From NCBI RefSeq assembly GCF_015319165.1, contig NZ_JADIVZ010000002.1:248001-312000 (forward strand): 64,000 bases of DNA. Direction: 5' to 3'. A model generated the notes under the pieces. That model saw only the letters and a list, made by a program, of their open reading frames with translations, did not search any database and had not been told where the DNA came from. This DNA comes from Nocardioides acrostichi (GTDB taxonomy: Bacteria > Actinomycetota > Actinomycetes > Propionibacteriales > Nocardioidaceae). Numbering within the stretch: the stretch's first letter is position 1; the number at the start of each line of letters is the position of its first letter. Shown here piece after piece: positions 46,776-55,983 of this stretch. The position numbers and the translations under genes are program-made.

Positions 46776-46920
46776 CCCGCGAGGGGTCGCGAATCGTCCC
46801 GCGAGGGGCCGCAAAGTGTGCCGCGAGGGGCCGCAAAGTGTGCCGCGAGGGGCCGCGACGGATCGGACGCTCAAGCACTACGCGACTCCTCGAGCAGCAA
46901 TATGCGACCCCTCGCGGGTC
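46774..46920. repeat. Family A inverted repeat with internal tandem copies, between convergent genes
   Basis: Perfect 17-base arms (GACCCGCGAGGGGTCGC at 46774 and its complement at 46904-46920) match the outer arms at 22746-22846. Between them are two identical 22-base units starting at 46799 (CCGCGAGGGGCCGCAAAG core) and a partial third. Both flanking stop codons (46773-46775 and 46919-46921) are partly built from the arms. Confidence 0.75.
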
Positions 46921-48304
46921 ACCAACCCGTCGGCTTGCCGTCCTTGCGCAACCAGTCGTCGAAGAGGTGACCGAGCTTCTTGCCCGAGACCCGCTGGGCG
47001 AGCCGCTCGAAGGTCGCGGTGCGCACCGTGCCGTGCTCGTGCAGGGCGGCCCAGCGGCGAACGATGCGGAAGAAGTCCTTGGCGCCGACCCGCTCGCGCA
47101 GCATCTGGAGTGTCATCGCGCCGCGGGTGTAGACCGGCTCGCCGAAGAGGTCGGCGGGGTCGGTGAACTCGGTGGGGGCCGGACTCCAGAGGCTGTCGTC
47201 GGCCGGCTTGGCGTAGTTCTCGGCGAAGTGCTGGTGGGGTGTCTTGCCGCCGGTCTTCGCGGAGTAGAGCCACTCGGCGTAGGTCGCGAACCCCTCGGCG
47301 AGCCAGAGGTCGTGCCAGTCGATGATGCCCACGGAGTCGCCGAACCACTGGTGTGCGGTCTCGTGGATCACCGTGCTCTTCGACGCCGCTCCCGGCGGGT
47401 AGAAGGGCCGGGTCTGGGTCTCCAGCGCGTAGCCGACGTCTGCGTCGTCGACGATCGAGCCGGCGTCGCTGAACGGGTAGGGCCCGAAGAACGGCTGCAG
47501 GAACTCGATGGCCTGCTGCGCGCTCATCTGCGGCTTCTGCGCCTGCCCGATGCCGGCGTCGGCGTACTCGCGCACGGTGATGCGGTGCCCGTCGGAGCCC
47601 TTGAAGGTCGAATGGTCCTCGCTGAAGCGGCCGATCGCGAGCGTGGCGAGGAACGGGGCCATCGGCTGTTGGCTGCGCCAGATGAACGTCGACTGGGTGG
47701 TCGTGTCGCGCTGCTTGACCAGCTTTCCGTTCGACACGGCCGTGAACCCGCGCGGCACCTTCACCAGCACGCGCCACCTCGCCTTGTCGCCAGGCGTGTT
47801 GGACGACGGCAGCCAGGTCATCGCACCCAGCGGCTCGCCCAAGGCGATGGCGCCGTCGGAGGTCTGCACCCAGCCCTCGGTGGATCCGTCGGCGTCGGTG
47901 TAGTCGGGCGGGGTGCCCGACCAGCCGATCTGCACGGTGAACCTGCCGGCGCCGACCGGGGTGGACTCGCCCGGCGTGATGACCAGATGGTCGTCGCTCT
48001 GCGAGAACGTGGCCGGCTGGTGGTCGACCTGCACGCTGGTGACGTCGGCTCCCGCATAGTCGAGCACGACCTGGTCGAGCGGTTCCTCGGCCTCGGCCAG
48101 GATCTGCACGGTCGCCTCGGCGCTGTTGAGGACCGGCCGATAGTCCATCTTCACCTGGTACTTGAGCACGTCGATCGCCGCGTTGCCCTGGTCGGGGAAC
48201 AGCGTGTCCGGTGCGCCCGCGACCGCTGCTCCGGACGCGAGCAGGGGAGCGGTCGCGACTGCGAGGGCGAGGGTGCCGGCGCCGAGCCGCCGTGGAGTCG
48301 TCAC
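46919..48304 (-). CDS. Secreted M1-family metallopeptidase
   Basis: This 461-residue protein has a signal peptide (about 1-32, ending AAVAGA). The beta-saddle N-domain is followed by a thermolysin-like domain with HETAH at 314-318 and Glu337 in WLAEGFATYAEW, the HExxH-x18-E zinc site of M1 aminopeptidases. YALETQTRPFYPPG takes the place of the substrate-binding GAMEN motif and lacks that exact sequence, so aminopeptidase specificity may differ. The large C-terminal domain of PepN is absent, as in short secreted bacterial M1 proteins. GTG 48304 gives the signal peptide. Confidence 0.9.
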   Translation of the reverse strand: MTTPRRLGAGTLALAVATAPLLASGAAVAGAPDTLFPDQGNAAIDVLKYQVKMDYRPVLNSAEATVQILAEAEEPLDQVVLDYAGADVTSVQVDHQPATFSQSDDHLVITPGESTPVGAGRFTVQIGWSGTPPDYTDADGSTEGWVQTSDGAIALGEPLGAMTWLPSSNTPGDKARWRVLVKVPRGFTAVSNGKLVKQRDTTTQSTFIWRSQQPMAPFLATLAIGRFSEDHSTFKGSDGHRITVREYADAGIGQAQKPQMSAQQAIEFLQPFFGPYPFSDAGSIVDDADVGYALETQTRPFYPPGAASKSTVIHETAHQWFGDSVGIIDWHDLWLAEGFATYAEWLYSAKTGGKTPHQHFAENYAKPADDSLWSPAPTEFTDPADLFGEPVYTRGAMTLQMLRERVGAKDFFRIVRRWAALHEHGTVRTATFERLAQRVSGKKLGHLFDDWLRKDGKPTGW

Positions 48305-48357
48305 GAGGGTGACCCTACGTCGTCCGGGGGCGCGGATGGGCTCCCTACGATGGCCGG

Positions 48358-49794
48358 ATGACGGCTGTGGCTCCGGATTCGCGCGCGCTGACCGACCAAC
48401 GCCTCCGCACCATGAACGGTGTGGGCATCGGGGTGCGCGGTCTGCGCCCCGACCCCGACGTGCCGCTGCCACCCGGTCCGCGCTGGCCATCGCTGGTGCA
48501 GAGCATCGCGCTGATCCGGTTCCGACACCGGTTCCAGCCGTGGCTCCAGCGCCGCTACGGCGACGTGTTCACGGTGCGGATGCTGCCCGACGGCCGCCCG
48601 CTGGTGGTGCTGACCCGCCCGGAGCAGGCCAAGGAGCTGTTCGCCGCCGACCCCTCCGTCTTCCACGCCGGCAAGGGGAACGCGATCCTGGGCCCGGTGA
48701 TGGGCGAACACTCGCTGCTGCTCCAAGACGGCGACGAGCACGCCCGCGCGCGCCGGCTGCTGATGCCGGCGTTCAACAAGCAGGCGCTGCGCGAGTACCG
48801 CGAGCTGGTCTCCGCGATCGCGGCCGACGAGGCGGCGCACTGGCCAGCCGATGTGACGCTGCGCTCGCTGGACCGGATGAACGTGCTGACCCTCGAGGTG
48901 ATCCTGCGAGTCGTCTTCGGCGTCACCGACGAGACCCGGCTCGCCGCGCTGCGCCCGCGCGTGAACGAGACCATCTCGATCGGCCCCGACATCCTGCTCG
49001 GTTTCGGCTTCCCGAGGCTCCAGGAGCACGGCCGGTGGAAGCGGGCGGTCGAGAACCAACGCGAGCTCGACGAGCTGATCTACGCCGAGATCCACGAGCG
49101 CCGCGAGGTCGGCGACCTGGAGATGCGCACCGACGTCCTCTCCCAGCTGATGCGCGCCGGCGAGGGCGACGACCGCCTCGGCGACGCGGAGCTGCGTGAC
49201 CAGCTGGTCACCCTCCTGCTCGCCGGTCACGAGACCACAGCGACCTCGCTGGCGTGGGCTCTCTACGAGCTCGGACGCCGCTCCGACCTGCTGGCGCGCA
49301 GCCAGCGCGCCGCCGACGGATCCACACCATTCGGGCCGAGCGCTGAGGACGACGCGTGGCTCGAGGCGGTGGTGAAGGAGTCGATGCGGCTGCACCCGGT
49401 GATCCCGATGGTCGTGCGCACCCTCATGGAACCCGCCACGATCGCCGGCCTCGACCTGCCGAAGGGCGCCACGGTGGGTGCCTCGATCCTGCTGGCGCAC
49501 GCTCGCGACTCGAACTTCACCGAACCGGAGCGGTTTGACCCCGAGCGGTTCGTGGGTCGGAACCCGGCACCCCATACGTGGATCCCGTTCGGTGGCGGCG
49601 TGCGCCGCTGCATCGGCGCCGGCTTCGCCCAGATGGAGGGCGTCGCGATCCTGCGCGAGGTGCTGCGCCGCCACGACGTCGCTGCGGCCGGCGACGACGA
49701 GCCGCGGGTCCGCAACATCACCTCGGTGCCGCGCTTCGGTGCGCGCATCCACGTGATGCCACGGCGTGCGGCGTCGCGCTCGGGTCTGATCTGA
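48358..49794 (+). CDS. Cytochrome P450
   Basis: This 478-residue haem monooxygenase has the I-helix oxygen-binding motif LLAGHETTATSLAW, the ExxR pair in KESMRLHPVIP and the haem loop PFGGGVRRCIGAGFA, with Cys418 as thiolate ligand. PERFDPERFVGR completes the signature. Its length and PPGP N-terminus place it with class-II-like actinobacterial P450s that act on hydrophobic substrates. No ferredoxin or reductase gene is adjacent, so the electron donor lies elsewhere. The substrate is unknown. Confidence 0.95.
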   Translation: MTAVAPDSRALTDQRLRTMNGVGIGVRGLRPDPDVPLPPGPRWPSLVQSIALIRFRHRFQPWLQRRYGDVFTVRMLPDGRPLVVLTRPEQAKELFAADPSVFHAGKGNAILGPVMGEHSLLLQDGDEHARARRLLMPAFNKQALREYRELVSAIAADEAAHWPADVTLRSLDRMNVLTLEVILRVVFGVTDETRLAALRPRVNETISIGPDILLGFGFPRLQEHGRWKRAVENQRELDELIYAEIHERREVGDLEMRTDVLSQLMRAGEGDDRLGDAELRDQLVTLLLAGHETTATSLAWALYELGRRSDLLARSQRAADGSTPFGPSAEDDAWLEAVVKESMRLHPVIPMVVRTLMEPATIAGLDLPKGATVGASILLAHARDSNFTEPERFDPERFVGRNPAPHTWIPFGGGVRRCIGAGFAQMEGVAILREVLRRHDVAAAGDDEPRVRNITSVPRFGARIHVMPRRAASRSGLI

Positions 49795-49810
49795 GAGCTC
49801 GGCGCGAGCC

Positions 49811-50827
49811 TCAGCGCGCGTACGCCGCCAACTCGGGCTCGGCGGGCACCCGCTTCGCCGTCAGCGCCTGCTCCCCGGCCGTGGCGAGCACCTTGCCGAA
49901 GTTCGCGGGGTAGGCGAGCCGGTCGATGCCCGGGAACACGTCTCGCAAGCACACGGTGCGCGAGATCCGCGAGGCCTTCGCCGGACCGGCGTGGTCGAAC
50001 GCATCGAGCGCCAAGGCGTAACCGACGGGGTCCGAGGTGCCCATCGAGAGGTGCTCGGAGACGTGCACGGGGCAGATCGACTGCACCATCACGTTGCTGA
50101 TCGCCCCGGCGCCGGTGTGCAGCGCCGAGCTGGCGGCCGGGTCGACGTTCGGCACCACGACCTCGTCGGTGGCGGTGTAGATCTGCGTGTAGGAGATGCC
50201 CGCCCAGGTCTCCGGGCCGTCGTTCAGCGCGGTCAGGAAGTCCGAGCCGGTGCGCTGCTGCCAGAACGCCGGGGCGCAGCCACCGGGGAGCGCACAGATC
50301 GGATGTGCGTCGAGGGTGCCGTGGTTCGACGGGTCGAGCCCGACGAGGTCGTCGACCATGGCGCGGGTGTCGGGCCAGTACTTCAGTGCCCACCGCGGCA
50401 CCATGCCGCCTTGGCTGAAGCCCAGCACGTCGATGCGGCGTCCGGCCTGCGCGTAGGTGGTGCGGATCGCGCGTGCCACGTACTCCCCGGCCACCTGGAT
50501 GTCACTCATCGCGTGGTTCGGCAGCGTCACCGCGCACCAGGGTCGGCCCTGGGCCGAGAACACCTTCTCGTAGTTCCAGGAGAAGTTGATCGCGGGCGTC
50601 AGGGTCGTGCCCGGCACCAGCAGCACCGGCGTCTTCGAGGACGACGACAAGTCGCCGTCGCAGGTCACTGCGGCGTCGATCGTCGAGTCCGGAGCGGAGA
50701 AGGCCGGGCCGGTCGCGGCGGCCTGGGCGGGAGCGGAGGTGATGAGCGCGCCGGCGGCGAGCGCGGCGACAGAGGCGATGACGGCGCCGAGCCGGCGTCC
50801 GCGGGCGGCGAGGGTGAGTGAACGCAT
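49811..50827 (-). CDS. Secreted CalB-type lipase
   Basis: This 338-residue exported protein has a signal peptide (about 1-36). The hydrolase resembles Candida antarctica lipase B: oxyanion region VLLVPGTTLTP, nucleophile Ser138 in VLGFSQGGMVPRWAL, acid Asp in YTATDEVVVPNVD and a base His in HVSEHLSM. WQQRTGSDFLTALND is a further CalB-like stretch. Four or more Cys suggest disulfides. Such lipases occur in a few actinobacteria. ATG 50827 is preferred over GTG 50833. It is divergent from the membrane protein at 50923. Confidence 0.85.
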   Translation of the reverse strand: MRSLTLAARGRRLGAVIASVAALAAGALITSAPAQAAATGPAFSAPDSTIDAAVTCDGDLSSSSKTPVLLVPGTTLTPAINFSWNYEKVFSAQGRPWCAVTLPNHAMSDIQVAGEYVARAIRTTYAQAGRRIDVLGFSQGGMVPRWALKYWPDTRAMVDDLVGLDPSNHGTLDAHPICALPGGCAPAFWQQRTGSDFLTALNDGPETWAGISYTQIYTATDEVVVPNVDPAASSALHTGAGAISNVMVQSICPVHVSEHLSMGTSDPVGYALALDAFDHAGPAKASRISRTVCLRDVFPGIDRLAYPANFGKVLATAGEQALTAKRVPAEPELAAYAR

Positions 50828-50922
50828 GTACACGGTCTACCCGAACGTGGCGGCGATCACACATCGAGGGCCGATGTTCACCGCACGTTTCGTGGCTGCG
50901 CGGTGGCGGGTACCCGAGCACG

Positions 50923-51801
50923 GTGATCAACGCCGACGCGCCGACCCCCATCCGCGGTAACGAGGGCGGGGAGGGATGGCACCTGGCGCCTCGACGCCGC
51001 TACCTGCGCGGAGCCCTCGTCGGGCTGGGCGTGCTGCTCATCGCGTTCGCCGCGGCGTCGGGCGCGAAGGAGGGCGAGCCGGCCGGCTGGGCGGTGCTCG
51101 CCATGCTGCTGGTCGGCGCGGTCCTCTACGCCGTCGACCGTCCGCGCCGCGATCTCGAGCCACGCCCGTGGGTCGACAAGGCCGGGGGACGGTCCGGACT
51201 GCTGCTCCCGGCCGCCGGCTTTCGTTGGGGCACGGTCTACCTCTTCGCCGTCGGCGCGGTGGCATGCCTCGTCGGACCGGTGGTCGCCCTCGTGGTGGCG
51301 GCCGGGGAAGGGGGCCTGGCGAAGGCTCTCCTCGCGACGGCGCTGCTCTGGCTGCTGGGTCTGCTCTTCGTGGCTGCCACGGTCGGCGGGGTGCGCTCGC
51401 GGGTGCGCTCCGGCCTCGGCCTCCTGCTCGGGCCCGACCAGGTCTGGCTCACGATGCAGTTCAAGCCGGCGAGCCTGCGCTGGGACGACGTCGTCGCGGT
51501 GCGGGCGCACTGGAGCCGCTATCGGCCGGCGAAGGATCTCTTCCGCTCACCCGAGGACCGCATCGACAACTTCTTGACCCTCGAGGCGCCCGGCGAGGAC
51601 GTCGCGGGCACGGTCTTCGTGCGCGGTGCCGTGAGGGTCGACGGCCTCACCCTCGACGTCCGGCGCCTCGCGATCGACCCGTACCTGGCCCTCGCCGTCG
51701 TGCGCCACTACCTCGACCACCCCGGCGAGCGGGCGGAGCTGGACTCCACGTCTGCCGTCGAGCGGGTCGCCAGTCTGCGGCGCGAACTCGCCGCCGGCTG
51801 A
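50923..51801 (+). CDS. Polytopic membrane protein of unknown function
   Basis: This 292-residue protein has four hydrophobic segments: YLRGALVGLGVLLIAFAAAS, AVLAMLLVGAVLYAV, VYLFAVGAVACLVGPVVALV and LLATALLWLLGLLFVAATV. A soluble C-terminal domain of about 130 residues follows, with a PH-like strand pattern (GLGLLLGPDQVWLTMQF, LRWDDVVAVRAHW). It resembles proteins with a bacterial PH-like domain behind membrane helices. GTG 50923 is the first start after the divergent promoter. It is convergent with the sulfotransferase-like gene. Confidence 0.7.
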   Translation: MINADAPTPIRGNEGGEGWHLAPRRRYLRGALVGLGVLLIAFAAASGAKEGEPAGWAVLAMLLVGAVLYAVDRPRRDLEPRPWVDKAGGRSGLLLPAAGFRWGTVYLFAVGAVACLVGPVVALVVAAGEGGLAKALLATALLWLLGLLFVAATVGGVRSRVRSGLGLLLGPDQVWLTMQFKPASLRWDDVVAVRAHWSRYRPAKDLFRSPEDRIDNFLTLEAPGEDVAGTVFVRGAVRVDGLTLDVRRLAIDPYLALAVVRHYLDHPGERAELDSTSAVERVASLRRELAAG

Positions 51802-51810
51802 TGCCCAGCG

Positions 51811-51862
51811 GCGGTGAGGCAGCAACCGTCGGTGCACCTGGAACGGTTGCCTGCCTCACCGC
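51811..51862. terminator. Bidirectional hairpin between convergent genes
   Basis: Arms GCGGTGAGGCAGCAACCGT (51811) and ACGGTTGCCTGCCTCACCGC (51843-51862) pair over 19 bases with one bulged G. The right arm overlaps the last codons of the minus-strand gene at 51856. Confidence 0.7.
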
Positions 51863-53013
51863 TCGAACGCGGCACGCACCTGCTCCTCGGTGAGGCCGTA
51901 GTCGGCCAGCGAATAGGAGTGCGAGGGGGCCGCCTTGCCCGACGACGCCTCCGCCGCCTCGGCGCGGACGACGCTCTCGACCTCCGCTCCGAAGTCCAGA
52001 CCGAACGCCTCGTACACCCCGCGCACGGTGCCCACCGGGTCGCCCTGGAGGTCGGCGAAGTCGACGTCGACGAACTGGGCGGAGTCGTAACGGGTGCGGG
52101 CGTCCATGAAGGCGTGATAGCTGGCCGACCACTGCTCGAGCTGGGTGCGGCCGACGGTCTCTGCGACGAACGTGGTCGAGTGTCCGTCGGTCGCCGAGGC
52201 CGAGAGCGAGCACGACGACGCGATGCAGCTGACCGGGTCGCGGCGAGTGTGCACGATCAGCGCGTCGGGGTAGACGCGCATCAGGGACTCGAACGGCTCG
52301 AGGTGCGAGGGGTTCTTCAGCACCCACCGCTTCTCGGCGTCGTGCAGGCCGATGAGTTGGAGGTTCTGCTTGTGACGCGTATAGGCGTCGGTCCAGTCCT
52401 GTCTGCGCAGCCACGCGCTGTAGCGCGGCACATGCGCCAGGGACTCGTAGCTGTTGGACTTGCCGGTCTGGCGCAAAAGCCGCCAGCACTCCTCGACGCT
52501 GGTGGCGTCCATGTAGTGGATGCCCATGAACTCCGGATCCTCGACGTGGTGAGCCGAGAACGCCTGCTGCATCGCGGCGAAGATCGGATCCGTCTCCCAG
52601 GTCTCGCGCGGCGGGCGCGGCTGGGGGTACTGGGTCAGCCACATCTCCAGCCCTTGGTGCGCCGGGTCGGCCACGAGCAGCCGGTGCAGCGCGGTCGTGC
52701 CGGTGCGGGGGAGGCCGAGCACGAAGACCGGTCGCTCGATCGGAACGTCGGCAGCGTCCGGGTGGGCCTTGAGCTGCGCCTCGACCAGCAGCCGGCCGAC
52801 CAGAGCGCTCTTGACCTCGGAGCGCTGGAAGTAGTTGCCTCGCCCGGTCAGCCCCGCCTCGGGCGAGGCGAGGTCGTCGACCAGGATGCGCAGCCCCTCC
52901 TCGTGGGCGGTGCCGCCGAAGTCGTCCATGCCGGTGGTGCGGACGGCAGCCGCGGCGATGTCGTCGAACGAGCCCACGTCGGCGCGTTCGCGGGTCATCA
53001 CGTTGTCGCTCAC
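51856..53013 (-). CDS. Sulfotransferase-family protein (Rv3529c-like)
   Basis: This 385-residue protein has the 5'-phosphosulfate loop in VFVLGLPRTGTTALHRLL and the 3'-phosphate motif region in VHTRRDPVSCIASSCSLSAS. It also has WVLKNPSHLEPFESLM and a long C-terminal part, as in the Sulfotransfer_3 group. The order sulfotransferase-like, SDR, DUF1214-like matches, from memory, Rv3529c-Rv3530c-Rv3531c of Mycobacterium tuberculosis in the KstR (cholesterol) regulon, whose exact roles are unknown. Its GTG start overlaps the SDR stop by four bases. Confidence 0.87.
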   Translation of the reverse strand: MSDNVMTRERADVGSFDDIAAAAVRTTGMDDFGGTAHEEGLRILVDDLASPEAGLTGRGNYFQRSEVKSALVGRLLVEAQLKAHPDAADVPIERPVFVLGLPRTGTTALHRLLVADPAHQGLEMWLTQYPQPRPPRETWETDPIFAAMQQAFSAHHVEDPEFMGIHYMDATSVEECWRLLRQTGKSNSYESLAHVPRYSAWLRRQDWTDAYTRHKQNLQLIGLHDAEKRWVLKNPSHLEPFESLMRVYPDALIVHTRRDPVSCIASSCSLSASATDGHSTTFVAETVGRTQLEQWSASYHAFMDARTRYDSAQFVDVDFADLQGDPVGTVRGVYEAFGLDFGAEVESVVRAEAAEASSGKAAPSHSYSLADYGLTEEQVRAAFER

Positions 53014-53843
53014 GAGTGGAACTCCCCGCAGTCGACGGTGAGGGTCTGGCCGGTGACGGCCGAGGCCAGGTCGGTGGCGAGGAACAGCGCGGCCCGGGCC
53101 ACCTCGCCCGGCGATGCGAGGCGCTTGAGGTCGGTCGGCGCGGCCTTCTCGGCGTACACCTCGTCGTGCGTGCGGCCGGACTCCGAGGCGATCCAATCGA
53201 AGTAGGCCTTGTTGACGTCTTCGTAGATGTAGGACGGCGCCACCGAGTTCACTCGGATGCCGCGCGGCCCGAGTTCGGTGGCCAGCGAGCTCGCCAGGTG
53301 GGCCAGCGCTCCCTTGCTCAGCTTGTAGCCGGCGTACTCGGGCTGGGAGGAGAACTGCACGCAGGAGTTCAGCATGATCACCGAGCCGCGCGTGTCGGCC
53401 AGCGCGTCGGCGCATGCCGCCGTGAGTCGCAGCGGCGCCAGCACGTTGGTCTCGTTGGCCGCCCGCAGTGCCTCGTTGCCGATGGTGGTGATGGGGTCCA
53501 TCGGCGGAATGGCGAAGGCGTTGTTGAGCAGGCAGTCGACCCGGCCGAACTCCTCGAGCGTGCGCTCGACCAGGTGCACCCGCGCCGCGTCGTCGGTGAT
53601 GTCGCATGGCACGACCAAGGCGCGCCGTCCGAGCCCGCGCACGACCTCGGCCATCTTCTCCAGCCGCCTCTCGGTGCGGCTGACGAGCACGAGGTCGGCG
53701 CCCATGCGCGCAGCCTCCTCGCCCAACGCGCGGCCGAGACCGGGGCCGACGCCGGAGAGCACCACGACCTTGCCGCGCAGCAGCGGCTGCGCCTCGTAGC
53801 GCTCGTCGGCGGAGGTGTCGTGCACGGTGGCGGTGGCGGTCAC
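53010..53843 (-). CDS. Short-chain dehydrogenase/reductase (Rv3530c-like)
   Basis: This 277-residue classical SDR has the cofactor loop LSGVGPGLGRALG, VSRTERR after strand 2, NNAFAIPP in place of NNAG, and catalytic YAGYKLSK. Ser in MLNSCVQFSS completes the triad. It ends TLTVDCGEFHS, the usual dimer interface. The predicted reaction is NAD(P)-linked oxidation of a hydroxyl, possibly on a steroid or lipid acyl-CoA, given the KstR site at 56112. It lies third in the operon that runs from 55972 downward, 16 bases after the previous stop. Confidence 0.9.
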   Translation of the reverse strand: MTATATVHDTSADERYEAQPLLRGKVVVLSGVGPGLGRALGEEAARMGADLVLVSRTERRLEKMAEVVRGLGRRALVVPCDITDDAARVHLVERTLEEFGRVDCLLNNAFAIPPMDPITTIGNEALRAANETNVLAPLRLTAACADALADTRGSVIMLNSCVQFSSQPEYAGYKLSKGALAHLASSLATELGPRGIRVNSVAPSYIYEDVNKAYFDWIASESGRTHDEVYAEKAAPTDLKRLASPGEVARAALFLATDLASAVTGQTLTVDCGEFHS

Positions 53844-53859
53844 GTGTGGGGCTCCTGGT

Positions 53860-55080
53860 TCAGCTGATCATCCGGCGGGCCACGGCCCGCTGGCGCGCGG
53901 CGATGCGCTCGGCGTACTGCTCGTGGGTCAGGGGGGCGAGGTGCGGCAGGTGCCCGGGTACCTCGGCAAGCGGGACGACGGTGACGCGCGGTCCGTCGCC
54001 GGCCCCCAGGTCGCGCTCGAGGCGCTGCCAGCGCAGCATGAGCGAGCCGGTGCGGTGGCCGGTGGTCTCGAGCCAGTTGGCGAGGTAGGGCGCGGACTCC
54101 TCGCCCGAGGGCGGGTGCTCGCTCACGACGAACCGCATGACGCCGTCGGGGTCGGTGTCGGCCTGGGCCTTGGTCAGCGAGGTCTGGTGGGTCTCGTAGT
54201 CGGTCGAGGCGTACCAGTCCGACCCGACCTGCACGGCCTGGTAGGCGGCGTCGTCGCACCGCGGCACCTCGATGATCAACGCCTCGTCCTCGGCCAGGGC
54301 GTAGTGCCCGATCGAGGAGCGCTGGGAGGCGAGGCCGCCGGGCGTCGAGGTCGGCGTGGTGAGGGTGTTGACCGGCTCGTCGTACTGGAACCAGTGCGGG
54401 AAGTGGAACCAGGTGAGGATGCCCGATGTCACCGACCGAGCGGCCACCTCGTACTTCTTGGTGAGCAGCGCGCGGGTGAGGTCGCGGGCCGGTTGCCCGA
54501 TGGTGTCGGTGCGCTCGATGGTGAAGACCCCGCGCGACTCGTGTTCCCAGTCGCAGAAGACCTCGCGCACGATGAGGATCTTCGCCTCGGGATCGGCGAT
54601 GAAGGTGAACTCGAAGGTGCCGTCGTCGGCGATGTCGAGCTCGCGGTCGTCGAAGGCCAGCATCGAACCCGCCGCCGACGAGGCCGAGTAGCTGCCGCTC
54701 ATCACCTGGAACGACAGGTCGGCCGACGTACCGCGCCGCCCGCGGACGACGTACTCGGCCCCGCCGCGCAGGTAGGCGTTGAGGTACACGGCGTCGGGGT
54801 TGTCGAGCCCCTGGCGCGAGAACTGGTGCGTCGGGTTGATGAACAGCGGCCGGTCGAGGTCGTGGTCGAAGGCGCTCTGCATCGCCAGCCGGATGCGCCC
54901 GGAGAGGTAGTCGTACCCCTCGAGCAGGTCGGCCTGCGTGCGGATGAACGGCGCGGCCGCGATCAACCGCTCGCCCTCGGCGATCGCCTCGCGCAGCGGA
55001 GCGGTGAGATCCCAGGAGCCGTCGGTGCCCTCGACGTCCGGGTTCGGGGACGGCTCGGGGCCTTGCGGTGCGTGCGTCAC
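53860..55080 (-). CDS. DUF1214-like protein (Rv3531c-like)
   Basis: This 406-residue protein without signal peptide contains NPTHQFSRQGLDNPDAVYLNA and YVVRGRRGTSADLSFQVMSG. It ends with MRFVVSEHPPSGEESAPYLANWLETTGHRTGSLMLRWQ, given as overlapping parts of one stretch. These are the conserved pieces of DUF1214/DUF1254-related proteins. The function is unknown. GTG 55080 was chosen because the frame before it overlaps the upstream gene. It lies 13 bases behind the LLM gene and before the SDR, consistent with the Rv3529c-Rv3531c gene set. Confidence 0.8.
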   Translation of the reverse strand: MTHAPQGPEPSPNPDVEGTDGSWDLTAPLREAIAEGERLIAAAPFIRTQADLLEGYDYLSGRIRLAMQSAFDHDLDRPLFINPTHQFSRQGLDNPDAVYLNAYLRGGAEYVVRGRRGTSADLSFQVMSGSYSASSAAGSMLAFDDRELDIADDGTFEFTFIADPEAKILIVREVFCDWEHESRGVFTIERTDTIGQPARDLTRALLTKKYEVAARSVTSGILTWFHFPHWFQYDEPVNTLTTPTSTPGGLASQRSSIGHYALAEDEALIIEVPRCDDAAYQAVQVGSDWYASTDYETHQTSLTKAQADTDPDGVMRFVVSEHPPSGEESAPYLANWLETTGHRTGSLMLRWQRLERDLGAGDGPRVTVVPLAEVPGHLPHLAPLTHEQYAERIAARQRAVARRMIS

Positions 55081-55093
55081 GACGCTGGCCCCC

Positions 55094-55972
55094 TCAGCCG
55101 TTGACCTGGGCGATGACGCTCTCGGCGTACTTCTCCAGGTTCGCGACCTTCGTCTCGAGCGGCTCGGGGTCGGGGCCCTTGATGTAGGGCACCCGGAAGC
55201 CGACGATGCAGTCGGTGACGCCCTTGTCCTCGAGGCGCTTGATGCCGTCGGGGGTGTAGGCGTCGTAGGAGATGACGTGCACCTCGAAGTCGTGGCGGTC
55301 ATCGCCCTCCTCCTCGCGGATCTCGGCGAGCCGCTTCAGCAGCCGGTCGAGCTCCTCGCCGTCGCCCCCGGCGTGCATCCAGCCGTTGCCCTTGCGCACG
55401 GCGCGACGCAGCGCGGCGTCCGCGTGACCGCCGACCAACAGCGGGATCGGGGACGGCGCCGCCGGGCGCTGCTGCATGCGCTCGATCTGGAAGAACTCGC
55501 CCTCGTAGCCGAAGAACTCGCCGCTGGTCAGGCCGGTGAGGATGTCCATGCACTCGTCCATGCGCTTGCCGCGGCGCTCCCACGGCACGCCGAGCGCCTT
55601 GAAGTCGTCGGGCCACGGCGAGAGGCCGACGCCGAGACCGAGCCGGCCGCCGGAGAGGTAGGCCAACGACGACGCCTGCTTGGCCACCAGCACGGGCGGT
55701 CGCACCGGCAGCTTGAGCACGAAGGGCGTCAACCGCAGCGTCGTCGTGACCGCGAAGAGGTGCGCGCAGAGCACCATCGTCTCGACGAAGTCCTTGCCCT
55801 GGAGGAACTCCCGGTCACCGGTGTCGGTGTAGGGGTAGGTCGAGTCCGACTCCTCCGGGTAGATGAGGGAGTCGGCCACGGTCATGGAGGTGTAGCCGGC
55901 CGCCTCCGCGGCCTGGGCGAGGGGCGCGTAGTACGCCGGGTCGGTCATGGCCTCCGCATAGGTGAACCGCAT
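55094..55972 (-). CDS. LLM-class F420-dependent oxidoreductase
   Basis: This 292-residue TIM-barrel flavin/F420 enzyme begins MRFTYAEAMTDPAYYAPLAQ and contains VLVAKQASSLAYLSGGRLGL, then GVGLSPWPDDFKALG. PIPLLVGGHADAALRRAVR is the C-terminal half of the cofactor site. These features define luciferase-like F420-dependent oxidoreductases such as mycobacterial Rv3520c, also in the KstR-controlled region (from memory). GAAAGG lies before ATG 55972. It is the first gene of the minus-strand operon; a 21-bp tandem repeat occupies its leader. Confidence 0.9.
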   Translation of the reverse strand: MRFTYAEAMTDPAYYAPLAQAAEAAGYTSMTVADSLIYPEESDSTYPYTDTGDREFLQGKDFVETMVLCAHLFAVTTTLRLTPFVLKLPVRPPVLVAKQASSLAYLSGGRLGLGVGLSPWPDDFKALGVPWERRGKRMDECMDILTGLTSGEFFGYEGEFFQIERMQQRPAAPSPIPLLVGGHADAALRRAVRKGNGWMHAGGDGEELDRLLKRLAEIREEEGDDRHDFEVHVISYDAYTPDGIKRLEDKGVTDCIVGFRVPYIKGPDPEPLETKVANLEKYAESVIAQVNG

Positions 55973-55983
55973 CGCTGCCTTTC

